This document shows positions 36,960 through 49,394 of a stretch of 64,000 bases of DNA, one piece after another. The notes under the pieces were generated by a model. That model did not search any database. It was not told the DNA's origin and saw only the letters and a program-made list of their open reading frames with translations. The translations under genes were made by a program, and so were the position numbers. The stretch comes from Sitta carolinensis (Eukaryota; Chordata; Aves; Passeriformes; Sittidae), in assembly GCA_032173965.1 (NCBI GenBank), contig CM063284.1, positions 108,643,910 to 108,707,909 on the forward strand, in the 5' to 3' direction. Within the stretch, counting starts at the first letter, position 1, and every line of letters starts with the position of its first letter.

Positions 36960-39800
36960 AAAACACAAATCTGATTCTATTATACTTAGTATATAAAATG
37001 AACTATAAAGGTAAGGATTTCATATAGTCAAGGCCACATAAGACACAGAGGAAATGCAGGAAAAGAATCCTTTCCTAGAGCTGGAGTATTGTAAGGAAAG
37101 AAAGTTCTCGGTTGCACAAAACAGAGTAGGTTTCAGGTCTCTACAAATGTCTGCTGTGGACACAGAATAGAATATTTCATCATCTTGAAGTGTAACTTAG
37201 CAGCAGCTTGACAAGAATTCTTTCAAAGTTTGGACTGAGAGTTTACATTCTAAATCAGAAAAAAGAATCCCAAATACTTCTCACATTTCACTTTTAAAAG
37301 CAAAGGAAACAAAACACTCAAAGAGAAACACTTGGAACTTATAACAGAGCAAAGTCAGAATCAAAGCAAACAGCAGTCTTGCATCTTTTACACTTCAGGT
37401 ATTTCCTGGGGACAAGCATTTGTTGAAATGTAGAAGCTGTGGTTAGATTTCAGAAATGCTCCTTAGATGTATAGGTGAGAGGCCAATCCTTGGTACAAAT
37501 TTAAATATCATCAAAGAACTTTACAATCTAGCAGCTCACTCCAGCACAGGGAAGGAATAGAGGGGAAAATTTATCCTTAGCTCCTTTTTGCCATTTATGC
37601 TTTCTTTGCTTATGTTGGCTAAGTTTAGTAAAGTCATTTTAAGAACCAAATGTCTCTGATGGAATCAACAGATGAATCAAGCAGGATCAAAAGGGCAAGT
37701 CCTTTGGAAATTCTTGGAATAAAGAAATTCGTGGATGAAGATTTGATTTTTCCTATCTTTCCCAAATCTTTCATAAATTTTAAGGGAAGTTTAAAAGGAA
37801 AAACATACTCTCCAAGTGAATACATGAATAGACTGTAGCCATACAGAAATCATCTGTCTCCTGCTCATATGTAATTTCAAAGTTACCAGTGCTGTTCGTG
37901 ATCCCACCAACTACTTTTCATCTCCCTAAAGTGTTCCTTGAATATTCATTCTCAAATTACCAATATATCTCACACAAGCTTGCTGAGAACTCAAGGAATA
38001 AAATTCAGCACAAAGCAAAAGCTTTTTATGACTTTCTCCCCAGATCACTGAGGTCATTCTCTGTGAGGCTTGCATCAGATAGTTGCAACAAAAATGATCG
38101 CTTCCAAATGACATAAGGAAGAAGAAATGCTATATTTCTTCTTCACCTTTAGAGAGCTTTACAGCCATACTTTACATTGTAATTGCTATCCCAAGGTGAC
38201 CCAAGTAACTGCATTTTCCACTTGCACCACAGCCAGTACAAAGGAGAATGCTGTCCCCTGTTGAAGGGGTCGTGGAGTTTCTCTTATTTTCAGTGGCTCA
38301 TGCCATGGCCTCCTCAGCTTGAGAGAATTTCCTAGGCCAAAGACAAGGTGGTGGACATCCCCAAGACACATTGTCAAAGGGCAAAGTCAGTTTGATAACA
38401 AGGCCATCAAAGATCAGCTCATATGTAATATGAAAGTGAGTTCATATATAATACACTCATCTGGCAGATGTACATAGAATCAATCTATCACATGAACTTT
38501 AGATCAGAAAATCTCTGAGAATTAATATAGTTCCCTGGAAGCATTTTATCATCTATAATTCTAAATTGGCAATAAGCAGCATGTGTTAGGGGGACTGTTT
38601 TAGTTTCCATGTTTAATTGAATAAAAGTGAATATAGTAATTTAGAACCTGTGGAGAAATATCATACACAATTTGAATTATTTTGAATGGCTGTGCACAGT
38701 GCTTACATGAGTTAACCCCTGAATGCTGGTGCAAAGGCAGGAACAAAACAGCCACTCAGGCAATAGCACAATAAGACAAAGATTTGTGATATATGATTGA
38801 AAGATGTGTTCCTATAGAAATTAACAATAAACTCATACTGGCTTTTAACAGGCTAAATGTTGATGAAACTATAAGAAAAATCCAAACAGTTCCTACTACT
38901 CTTTCAAATGGAATATTTGTACATATTTTGAGACTTTCAGATACAATATTTTACTCTTCAGAGAAAGCCTAGATTCACAGAATTGGATTCTGAAGCATCT
39001 GAACTTAGATTGATTTTTTAAAAACATTTTATTTGCTTTTGGTTTCTATAATTAAAATTCTCTTCATGTCCCTGGCATAAATCCTGACCTTATACATTCA
39101 GGGAAATCTTTTCAATAGAATCTTGGTCTCCAGTCTGAATTTTTTACTGGAAAATAACACTCTAACTTATGCTGGTCAACTATTAATGACTTTAGGGAAT
39201 TTTTATTCATCTAAGACTATTTATATTCCAAATTTAAATGTGTTGGTTTGACTCATCCTAAAATGGAGAGATAAGACACTCAGAATTGGATTTTGCTCCC
39301 AAAGCTGTTCACAAAACAAGTGTCAAGAGATAAATGTCACATCTAGGATTTTGACTTTTACCCACCTCCTGTTCCTCAAACATTTGGTCAGAAGAAACAG
39401 AATTTAGATTTTCATAATCCTTCAGGGACTTCTTAGGCTTATGGAAAGGTCAAAATATTTTAAGCCACTTAGAAGTATGTTGACTCTGAAATCAGATTGC
39501 ATCAAGAGAAGTGCCTGATTTGAAAATTCATGCTTTCAAGAAGCTATATAAACAATTTCATTTCAATTTCTTCGTTTATATATGTAGCATTCTCCTAATT
39601 ATCTTTATTGATTTTCAGAAATTCTCTATTGAATGATAGTTTTGGACAGTCTCATCTTGGTACTCAGTCTCCAGCAGCTTGTAAATTTGATGTACAGCAG
39701 AGAAGGATGATCATATTTTACTCTCTGCAGAGTAACTTCCAAGACACTTCTCCAGGTTTTGTTATATCCTAACAGAACAGTACAAGTAATTGAACCTTTA
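36960..39800. other. Unannotated DNA, no gene seen
   Basis: Open frames are at most 75 codons before the T tract. The region near 38180-38400 is GC-richer and could be an old LTR or other repeat, but I could not match it to a family or find its ends. Confidence 0.45.
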
Positions 39801-39806
39801 TTGTTT

Positions 39807-39810
<4 letters not shown>

Positions 39811-39845
<35 letters not shown>
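39811..39845. repeat. T35 tract
   Basis: Thirty-five consecutive T. A minus-strand frame of 113 codons through it contains a Lys run and is an artefact. Confidence 0.95.
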
Positions 39846-39846
<1 letters not shown>

Positions 39847-39849
39847 GAA

Positions 39850-42800
39850 TTGTAAGGTAATTTGGAATACAAACTGTATCTTTAATTTTTTGATTCTCAA
39901 GGGTCCTTGAATTCAGTTTCTTTTCTGAATGCAGAATGTCTTTTTGTCTTTTTCTGGAGAAGAACAAATTTCTTATGCAACAGATTCTACATTTTTCTTT
40001 TTAGGCTACCTCAATATCATAAAAATTTACTGAAAATTAACTGAAACCACCCCTTCTATGTCAGGAGTGCAAATAATTAACTACTATATATCCACCAAAA
40101 TATATGGTATATATTTCCAATGCTGGTATCAGTAAAAGAAGTGTTCTCAAGTAGTTTTCTGCCCCCGTCAGTTTTTATGCAAGATACTGGCAAAAATGTG
40201 TGGATGCATTGTTTGATTTTTTTATATCAGGGCTTTATTTCACCAAATTCTTAGAAGATACTTAGTGCTAGATCTTCAGCTGTCTTCCCTAACCCAGTTT
40301 ATCCTCTGGCATTCTGAATCCCAGATGTATTTCTACATAAACAATACATACAGCTGTCCTGTGGCTGGAAAGGGAAGAAAGGAAAGCTATTTAAGCTTAT
40401 GATAACAATTAGAAACTTCCTTTCTCAACCTCAGTAAATCCCACACAGAAACACATGTGATTATTTTGTCCAGGAAATACTAAAGCAGGCAACTGGTTAA
40501 CCAGTGGGATGTACCCAGGAGGAGATCACTGTGTTCCTTTTCTTGCTTCCTCAAGTCCCTGCCGTGGGAATCATTAAAAAGCAAAAGGATTTTGGGAGAG
40601 CTGTGGAAGCAGGCTTCAGAGACAGAATAAAACAGAAAACTTAGAGCTATGCTGTAGATGCTGATTCTGAAAGTAAAAGAGCTACATTAGATATTGAGAA
40701 AGGGCATTAAACAATAAGCAGTGTCTTGAATCTAGCTCTAGGACACCAGAAAAATATCTGGCAAGATACAGAAAGTTTTAAGCTTAGTAATGGAGTACCA
40801 TGCATTGTATTCTAAGGCTTACAAGAAGGCATTGTATTTGAAATAAGCAAGCATTTTTCTAAGCATGTATACGTGTACTTGTAGTGGATGGCTAAAGTAG
40901 CTGTCTGTAAAGACTCTGCTTTCTGTTATTGGCTGAAAAAAATTTAAAATGCAATGTAACTTAGAGCTCTGCAGCTGCTGCTGCGGACGTGAGCTTTTGT
41001 CATCTTCCTATTATCTCAATAATATAATGAGACTTCTGAACAATAAAAAACTCTAGACAGGTCCCTCAGTAGTCCCATCCTGTTTATGATTCGTACATAA
41101 AAATCATGGCTGATGCACCCTACTAGGTTCATGAATGCAAATTGTATTCTTTGGACGAATACATGGTGTGCCTTAGTGAGAGGTTTTATTGCATTAATAT
41201 TTTCAGTTTGGTCATAGATTTATTTTTTAAATATGAGTGTTTTTTGTTTGAACAGTATCAATAATATTGCTATTTTGCACACATCCATTCATGTTTGTTA
41301 AATACAGCTGTAAATTATATCGAATACTTTTGTACTTATTTTGTATATATTTTTTCTATTCATGGGCAACTGATTCAGAAACATGTGATAATTAAGTCTT
41401 AAAATATCTAAAAGGTAGTTGAGTATGAGATTCATATTTAAGATTCAAAATACAGAAGTAATGTACATTTCCATATGATCCAATGTATGGTCAATGACCC
41501 ACTAAAAAGGCTCTTCTACCATCCATGTTTTAGTAGCATGCTCTCTCTCTTAAAAAAAAAAATAAATTATCACCTATTTAATGGCAGGTGTTTGTCAAAG
41601 CAGCTGTGGGTTTTTGTATATTTTTTTCTTAAAATTTATATCATACATATAAACAAATGAGTTTATAAAATTTTATAATCAATCAATCTCAGCAAAATGC
41701 AACCCCTCAGATGAGGATCTGGCCTGACATTGCGACACTGGGAACCACTTAACCCAACCTCAGCTGGGACTTCTTTCTCTGCAGTGCAACTAATAATTTA
41801 AAATTTAAGATGTTTATACAACATTTCATGTCTGCATTTCCTTTGAAGCATATGACTTCAGAGATGATGCATCCAGTATAACAACAAAAAACAAAGAAAT
41901 TATTAGGAACACAAATTTAAGTAAAGCAATGATACAATCCAGTGCACAAAACAAACTCAGTGTATCTTGCCGTTGTTTCTTCCACTGCTCTTGTATTTAT
42001 GGGTAGTTTTGTTTCTCATACGTCACTGTGGTTTTTTTTCCTTTTCTCAAAAAGTGTCTTTAGTTTCCTATAGCTGTAATAAAAACACATATCAACTTAC
42101 CTCTCAGATATTCTGAGTACACACATTAAGTACCTGTTCATATAGTATCACCATTTTAAATTTGCTTGCCAAGAGGTTATTTGATTTACAACTGTATCAG
42201 TACATCTGTTCCTTGATTTGTAAAGTCATTGTACCATTCCTTTAATTTTCTGATCAACAAACACAGGAGCATTATTTGTGCCATTATAAGCTTCATCAAA
42301 TGCTCACTTTGCGACGAAGGACAAAAATTGCATCCAGGAAACAAGAGATGATCTAATGTGACAGTGACCACTAATATTAAGCACCTGGCAGGAACTGATA
42401 AGAAAGTAAAAAGGAAAAAAATAAGTTTATCAACTGTGGTCTTACTTCTTGGGTGCTTTTAACTGATTTGCACCACTTATGAGTACCTCCACTGAAGTCA
42501 TCCTGAAGTCAATGAATTTGAGGTGCAAGCTCCATTAGGAAATGTTTGAGCTCTCTTTTGTGTTTGAAGGTGTTCCTGGGGCCTCAATAACAATCGTGGT
42601 GAAAGCTTCATAATCGAAGCATAATTAGCAACCAATGTGGGCACTTTTCTTCAGCACTATTGTCAAGCTTTCTTTTCATACCACGTTCACACTTAAAAGG
42701 ACAGATAGCTGACAACCGACTTTGGAAATTATCTACTAATTTAGAGAAAAAAAAACTACAACACAAACTGTACAAATGGGTGGTGTAGCCTGGCTTCCTT

Positions 42801-43470
42801 GCACTAGAGACAAAGGATACGTTCAAGGGGCTACTTATGAATATGTATTTTATTGGATCTATTTGCTTTCCTTTTCCCCTGTGTGGTGATTAACATTTGT
42901 ATCCTGTTTCTAGAAAGCAATAGTGTACCCTAACTCTAGATACTCTAGCCAGTCAAATCTTAATCCAGTTTACTTTATATTTTGGATTTGTGCCCATAAT
43001 TGATAGTAATTAAAGTTTCCTGCCAAAAAAGGTGCTGAAAGCAACCTTTGGGCTAGATAAAAGAGGTTTAATTAGAAAATAAGCACCAAGCTCATGTTTC
43101 TGTATCACAGGTTATTTGTGAACACACAAACAGTGGGACAAGTTCTGACTCAAAATGCTAGTCGTGGGGTGGGGGTGGAGAATGCACTGTTTTCAGCTTG
43201 GTTAATAGAGGAGAAAATTTTAACCACTATTCTTCTATTCTGTAGCTGACAGATACCACATGATGTTCTAAACCAGCTACAGCGCACCTGAAATGGTTTG
43301 AGCTTGGTCCCAGACAAAATAATATAGCTGTTGAAAAATCATGGCTGTTCTGGATGTCTGAGTAAAGGGTAATGGTGGAGTTCAATGATCTAATATTTCT
43401 GGAAGGTGTCATTCCAAAAGGACATTTTTTTCTTGATTTCTACTTCACTGTGCAATATGAAACTGTAAAT
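39850..43470. other. Unannotated AT-rich DNA, no gene seen
   Basis: Contains a 14-base perfect palindrome at 40492-40505. Open frames are at most 72 codons. No repeat family or RNA gene was recognised. Confidence 0.5.
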
Positions 43471-43474
43471 TCTG

Positions 43475-43556
43475 AAAAAAAAAAAAAAAAAAAAAAAAAA
43501 CCAACCAAAAAAAAAAAAAAAAAAACAACAAAAAAAAAAAAACAAACCCCAAACAA
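43475..43556. repeat. A-rich tract with CCAACC interruption
   Basis: An A26 run is followed by CCAACC, then further A-runs separated by C. The tract is about 80 bases long. It makes Lys-rich frames on one strand and Phe-rich frames on the other that are not genes. Confidence 0.9.
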
Positions 43557-43559
43557 ATC

Positions 43560-45550
43560 CCAGGATGATCATCTTTTACCACTATTTATACGTAACACTG
43601 AAAGCAATTAGATAGCAAGAGTTTCCAAGTTCTCTGAAAATGCAGACAGTAAAACAGTTAAGATAGTGCCAGATTTCAAGACACAATTAGCAAGGGCTTT
43701 ATAGAATAATATACTTTGTCTAAAGGAGATTAAATATACTTCTCCTTTTCAGGGTCAAAAAATGTCAGGTTCCAGTGCGGCGAAGTTTAGTAAGATATTC
43801 TAACACCATATGCTCTCTCAAACTGTAAACCCCTATTCTTTGTCATTCCATATGATAGTAGTTTGTTTGATCACTTCAGTCCTAAGTTCTCTGCCTCTTC
43901 ACAGAGGATTTATTTCAGGCTAGGTAGTTCTATGTCCTAGCTCCTACCATTAACTGTAGTTCCATCTTTCAGCCTCATTACCACGTTGACTCTTGCTAAG
44001 ACAAATGTATTACTTGTTCCATTTCTGTTTTGGGATTTTTTTTTATCCCTGGATAACCTTCAGATGATTTCAGCTTCAGTTCAATTATTACCTACTTGAG
44101 TTCACCTTTCCAATCTTCTTCAGTATCTTGTACAAAAAACAAACTCTATTTTGTGGTTATAATCCTTCCAGGATGCACAGGTTTAAAGCTGAGCCTGTTA
44201 GTCTTGACAAGACAACATTAATTGGAAATACAGTGTAAACCTCCAAGTCTTCCACATAAAAGCAAAAAAAACCCCACAACAACAAACAATTAGAAAGTCA
44301 ATATTTTCCTTATCTATTACCACAAACATCTCCAATTCCAATTACATGGAAAATGTAGTGACTTCGGACATTGCTGAAAGATAAATGTGTGGTAAGTATT
44401 TTCTTTTAAAGCATATTTCTCTGCCTGTTATTTTCTTTTAGGTTTGTAGGAAAAAAAACACATGGAAGAAAGCAACTGTGTACAGCATTCTAATATATAA
44501 TGATTGTCCACTGCATAAAACAAAAATGGTGGGTTTATTTGCTGATGCCTCCAGCATACACAGGACCAAGCAAAACAACAGATTCTCTTTCTTCAGATTA
44601 CACTGGTGGGACCATTTCCTGGCTTACATTGAGGCATTTTTCCATTTCAAAATATTTTAAAAAATTTTTTGACTTGTGATTGACCTGTACTTCCCCTTCC
44701 ACTGAAACTGGAAGTCTCCTGGGTCTCAAGATGTGATTCCTTGGTGCCTCTTGGGAGCTCGATGTCCACAAGAAGGGTTTCCTGCTGCTCAAAGCACTAA
44801 CTGTCCACAGTTCTAGCAGACTGTGAAAACCAATTAATTATACTCTGCAATTCATATTGCAGGAGCACTTAGAGAAGCTGCTGTTCTGGTGTAAGGAAGA
44901 ACAGTTTGTGTCCTAAATAAGCCTATTTCTGGATTCCAGCTTTTCTCAGTGTCTACAAGACAAGTGTGTCTCCCATCTCTGATTTGCTACACAAATGGCA
45001 ATGCTTTACATTTACAGCTCTCTCAACAAAACAGAAATATTTATATATAAGCTATTTTTTTTAGTCTATTACCTCAAAAAAATTAGAATTATTGTTAAGT
45101 TTTACCAGCCTTAAAGCTATGTATGAAAATAACTAAATATTAAATATGTGCAGCTCAGGGAACCTCTCACTGTAATGAGACCCCCGGCTTTCCCTGTTTC
45201 AATCGTGTCAGTGTTTCAGAGAGGAATGGAAAGTTCCTTTATTCTGCTGACACTCAGACCTTATCTGTTATTGATTTTTCTCCATTGCTGATAACACAAA
45301 TGCTACTCCTGCTTCATCTGCTTCTTTGTTTCCAAGAGACCCTGCAAATCACATGGGTGATGTGTTCCAACGGAGATTAGATCACTTGCTTGCTCATTTG
45401 TTCTCACTTTTGGCTTCTAAGTTATTTTTGCAATTTACTCATTCAGCAGCTAATGTGCTTACCTCAGACAGACACACTCCAATGTCACAGCCCTGTAAGC
45501 TAATGGTAATTTCATCCCCTTTTCCATTTTTCTTCCATTACTGTGACAAA
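43560..45550. other. Unannotated DNA, no gene seen
   Basis: Open frames are at most 76 codons. Nothing recognised beyond ordinary AT-rich sequence. Confidence 0.5.
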
Positions 45551-45552
45551 TT

Positions 45553-45660
45553 CTAAAAAAAATAAAAAAAAATAAAAAAAGAAAACAAAACAAACCCCAG
45601 AACCAAACAACCAACTAAAAAAACCAAGAAAGCCAACCTAGTTTTTTTTTTTTTCTGGTA
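45553..45660. repeat. A-rich tract then T-rich tract
   Basis: AAAATAAAA and AAACAAAC units run to about 45630 and are followed by a T13 run at about 45642-45654. Confidence 0.85.
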
Positions 45661-47640
45661 TACTGTTTCAGTAACCAAACCCCATAAGGTATATAAAAAT
45701 ATATGTAAAAAATATTTTAAAATCAATATTATTTTCTCTTCTTTTTTAGTTCCCTTATGTTACCATTCTCTCAACACTCTTCAAATGCAGCTTAATGTAA
45801 TAATACCACAGTGGGATATAAATTTCCAATAATTTAGCTTTGTTGTTATCTTTGTTTGATAGGCCCATTGCAAGTTTTTATCAAAAATATATCTACATTT
45901 GAAGTTTACACAAAAAATCAGAAGCCATGCAGGTGGCTGGCAATTCAAAGCTGCCAGACATTAACTTTGATACTGGTGAGCTTTCTAGGAAGACCTGGCC
46001 AAGCTGTTTCCTGCAGAATGGACAGTCACCTGTTTTAAATGAAAGTATGTGTGGGTGCTTTCATTTTGGTACCCACAAAAAGCAGACTCTGGAAATAGCA
46101 TCTCCAATTTAATTTCCCTTGGAGTACATTGAAGGCTTCAGTTTCTCACAGTGGTGGTGAGGATCCCATAAGAATGGTGCCACCTTGCTCTAGATGAGGC
46201 TCAACCTCCTCTTCCTACTCACGCTGACAAAGGGCTTTCAGCTGTGACAAAGAATCAATGGAGCTAAAATAAAATCACAGCTTAAGAAGTCTACCGTGAA
46301 AAGAGCCTTTTCTATTTAATGTTTAAGCTTCTAATTCCAATTAATTTTACCACAATGGGATTGTAAATCTGCCCTGGTGTATTTTTATGGGAACACCTAC
46401 TTCTGCTCTTTGCAGTCCCTCATTTATTTCTGTATCTTGACTGGAGCTCTCAGCTGATCCAATCCACTTGCATGGACCAAGCAGATGAAGCCAAATTTAG
46501 CTTATGGCTTTGCCATGTCTAAAAGGATTCCTAGAAGTCACATGAATAAATAGAAAGTGTTGATAAACCACAGTGGATGAGAGGGTGTCCCACACATTAC
46601 TTATTTCTGTGACACAAGAGGAATCATAGTGCAGTGATTAATTTCTTCAACAACACAAGGCTTGCAAAACCTGACTTATAGTCTCTGCTCCCAGTCCAGC
46701 TGAAGGAAACAGAAAAAAAAAGAGAGACGGGGTATCTTATTGTTTATATCTGAGACTTCCTAAAAGAAAATAATCTTGAGCAGAACAGTGTCAGGCAATC
46801 ACTCTAATAAGATGCCATATTATTCACATATGCAATTACTCAGTGAAATTAGGGCAAAATATTTTTTAGACATCTTCAGTTATCATGATCTAAAACAGTC
46901 CAATTTTTGCTGTGAGACAGGCTTGCTGATGGCTTCAGAGAAGTAATGTATAAGCTATTTGAAAATAGCGTCTTGTTTTTTAGTTACACTTCTTTTAACT
47001 CTGCAAGCTACCTCGGAAGATCAAATTAATGTGTTTCTACATACTTTTTATCCTTCTTATGGTCACAGTTAACCAGATATCAGAGAAGGAATTTGCATTT
47101 CCAGTACTCTAAGTTTATATTGCTTTAAGTCAGAGTAATTCCAGAGATTTTAGAAGAATGAGCCTTGATTCATAGCAATATAACCCAGAAAATCTCACTC
47201 ATAGGGTGGAAAGGTTCTAGACATACAATTTCAGAAGAAGGCTGTTTAGACATACATAGACTGAAAGTTAAGTAACTCCTGCAATCTGCATTGATATTAT
47301 AAATGCTATTTGACCTACACTTTTCTGTATGATCTTGTCAAGCCTGAATGCACAGAGTTAAATCAAAGGCTTTTAAAAGAAACACTAGGAGATAAAATAC
47401 TGACAAGAGATAATGTACTTTTGTACGGATCACTCGGGATCCTTGGGACACAAAGGGAAGCTTTTAAGTGGAAAGTACAACAGGCTTTGCTCTCACTAGG
47501 ATATTGGACTTTATTCTTTCCAAACAGATCTTGACTCAAAGCGTATACTAAGGATTTAGAGATGGCAGTTTAAGCAGGAAGAAATTAGGGCAGCTGACTG
47601 GATATGAAAAAGGAGTTATGAGTTATGTTAAGCAGTGTGC
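45661..47640. other. Unannotated DNA, no gene seen
   Basis: Open frames are at most 74 codons (47310-47534 plus). None resembles a known protein. No repeat family was recognised. Confidence 0.5.
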
Positions 47641-47652
47641 ATCTCCAATGTC

Positions 47653-47739
47653 AGAGAGAGAGAGAACTATATTTAATGACATCTGCTAAAGCCTGCAAAA
47701 AAAAAAAAAAAGAAGAAATTGGCATTTTCCTGATTTCCC

Positions 47740-47785
<46 letters not shown>
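47653..47785. repeat. GA repeat, A15 run and T42 run
   Basis: A short GA run at about 47653-47664, 15 consecutive A at 47697-47711, then 42 consecutive T at 47744-47785. The A and T runs are 32 bases apart and could pair as an A/T hairpin. Confidence 0.9.
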
Positions 47786-47789
47786 CTTT

Positions 47790-49340
47790 TCTGCTAGTGA
47801 AATTTCAAAAGAAGACTCATGGAGTTGTTTGGTTTGGTTTGCACATTTGAGGGGTAGGAAAAGATGTAGTTTTGAAACTGGTGAATTTCATGATTTTTTC
47901 ATGTTCCTGATGTTGTGTAATATCACAGAATACTAAACAGTATTAATTTTTGTATGACCTAATTATAACATTTTTAAATAATGTCCAAATTTTTAGCCAG
48001 ACTTACTGAAAAATTTTCCATTATTTTCCCTATGAAGTGCAGCTAAATCTGGGTTGTTCAACATTTTTAACCCGGTACTGTAGGTTTTGTAATTTCTGGG
48101 AGAACCCAGTCTTAGATACTTGCTAGAATTTCTCTTCTGCATGTAGTTTGTTACACTTATCATTCTTTCCTGTCAATATTGAATATCCTGGCTTTAGAGA
48201 ATTTCCTCAATTACTGATATTTTCATTATTTTATAACTTGAAGCTGACATTTCATTTCTTTGATTGGTGTCTAATGGTGTCAATATTTCTTATTTAGTCA
48301 CATTGAAGTCTGTTAATGTTTTATATTGCCTTTAAAAATAAAACAAAAGTATTAAATATTTCAGTTTCTAATATTTCTGAAATAATATATTTTATCTATT
48401 TTATTTTATTCAGTTTGCAAAATGCTTTGTTAATGAATGACGATGATAAAGTACTAATTATTTTTTCAAAATTTAGCACATGTAAACAGTCAACTGCTTA
48501 TTGGACAGTTACCTCAGAAATCAAACTAATTGATGATGAATTTCAAGCTGGTACAACAGGATTATTTTCAAATTAGATCATTTTATAATGAAAGGACTGA
48601 AGACTCTAGTCCAGCCTCAGTGTTTGTTGCTGTGCTAAATGCTGTTCAGATGACACTAAAAGAATGGCTAAACTTTACAGGGTTCCCTTTGTAGTCCATT
48701 GTGAAACACAGGAGAGGGATAAAAACTTTTAGAGGGAGGTTAGGACGTCAGGCAGTTATCAATGCATGGATGACATTAAATTACTGCAGGTTGCAGGCTG
48801 AAACTTGGATCAAATTAAATTAAAACTAAAACCAGTCTAAACAAGCGTGTCTGATTGTGCTTCCTTGACAAGCTCAGCAAAAGTAAGGTGGAGCATCAAG
48901 CTAGCACCCAATGGTTGTGTTCAAGGCAATCAGTTGGAGCTGCTCCCTTCAGCAGAGGCCTCTGTCCCTCCTCTGCAGCCCACCACACACCACTCCACTC
49001 ACTATAGGGACAACAATGTCTTAGAAACCAAATTACTTTGCCACAAAAACTTGTCCCTTTCAGAGGACAGAGTGAAGATGCAGCACTCAATGCAGTTCTC
49101 AAAGGTTAATGCAGGTATGTACTCTGCTTTTTTTCTAGGCAGCTCTCTTTTGGCTGTATGAAAATGCAAGATTAAGGTCAGGTCCCTTACAGGCAATAGA
49201 GTGCAGCGTGTTTTGCAGCTGATCTCTGCAGCAAGCTAATAGACCTGACAACAGCTTTTTTTCCCAAACATTTTGATAAAAAACTTTTTCAGCTTCTCAA
49301 AACTGCAAACCTATGCAATATAATTGTTTCAGCCATGCTA
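47790..49340. other. Unannotated DNA with a GC-richer segment
   Basis: About 48840-49160 is GC-richer and open for 104 codons on the plus strand and 64-68 on the minus strand. The overlap on both strands suggests composition, not coding. A CAG/GTATGT donor-like site occurs near 49114. Confidence 0.4.
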
Positions 49341-49346
49341 TTCAGG

Positions 49347-49391
49347 TTTTTTTTTTTGTTTGGTTGGGTTTTTTTTGTTTTTTTTTTTTTT
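49347..49391. repeat. T-rich tract with G interruptions
   Basis: T-runs separated by GTTTGGTTGGG and G. Confidence 0.9.
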
Positions 49392-49394
49392 CCA

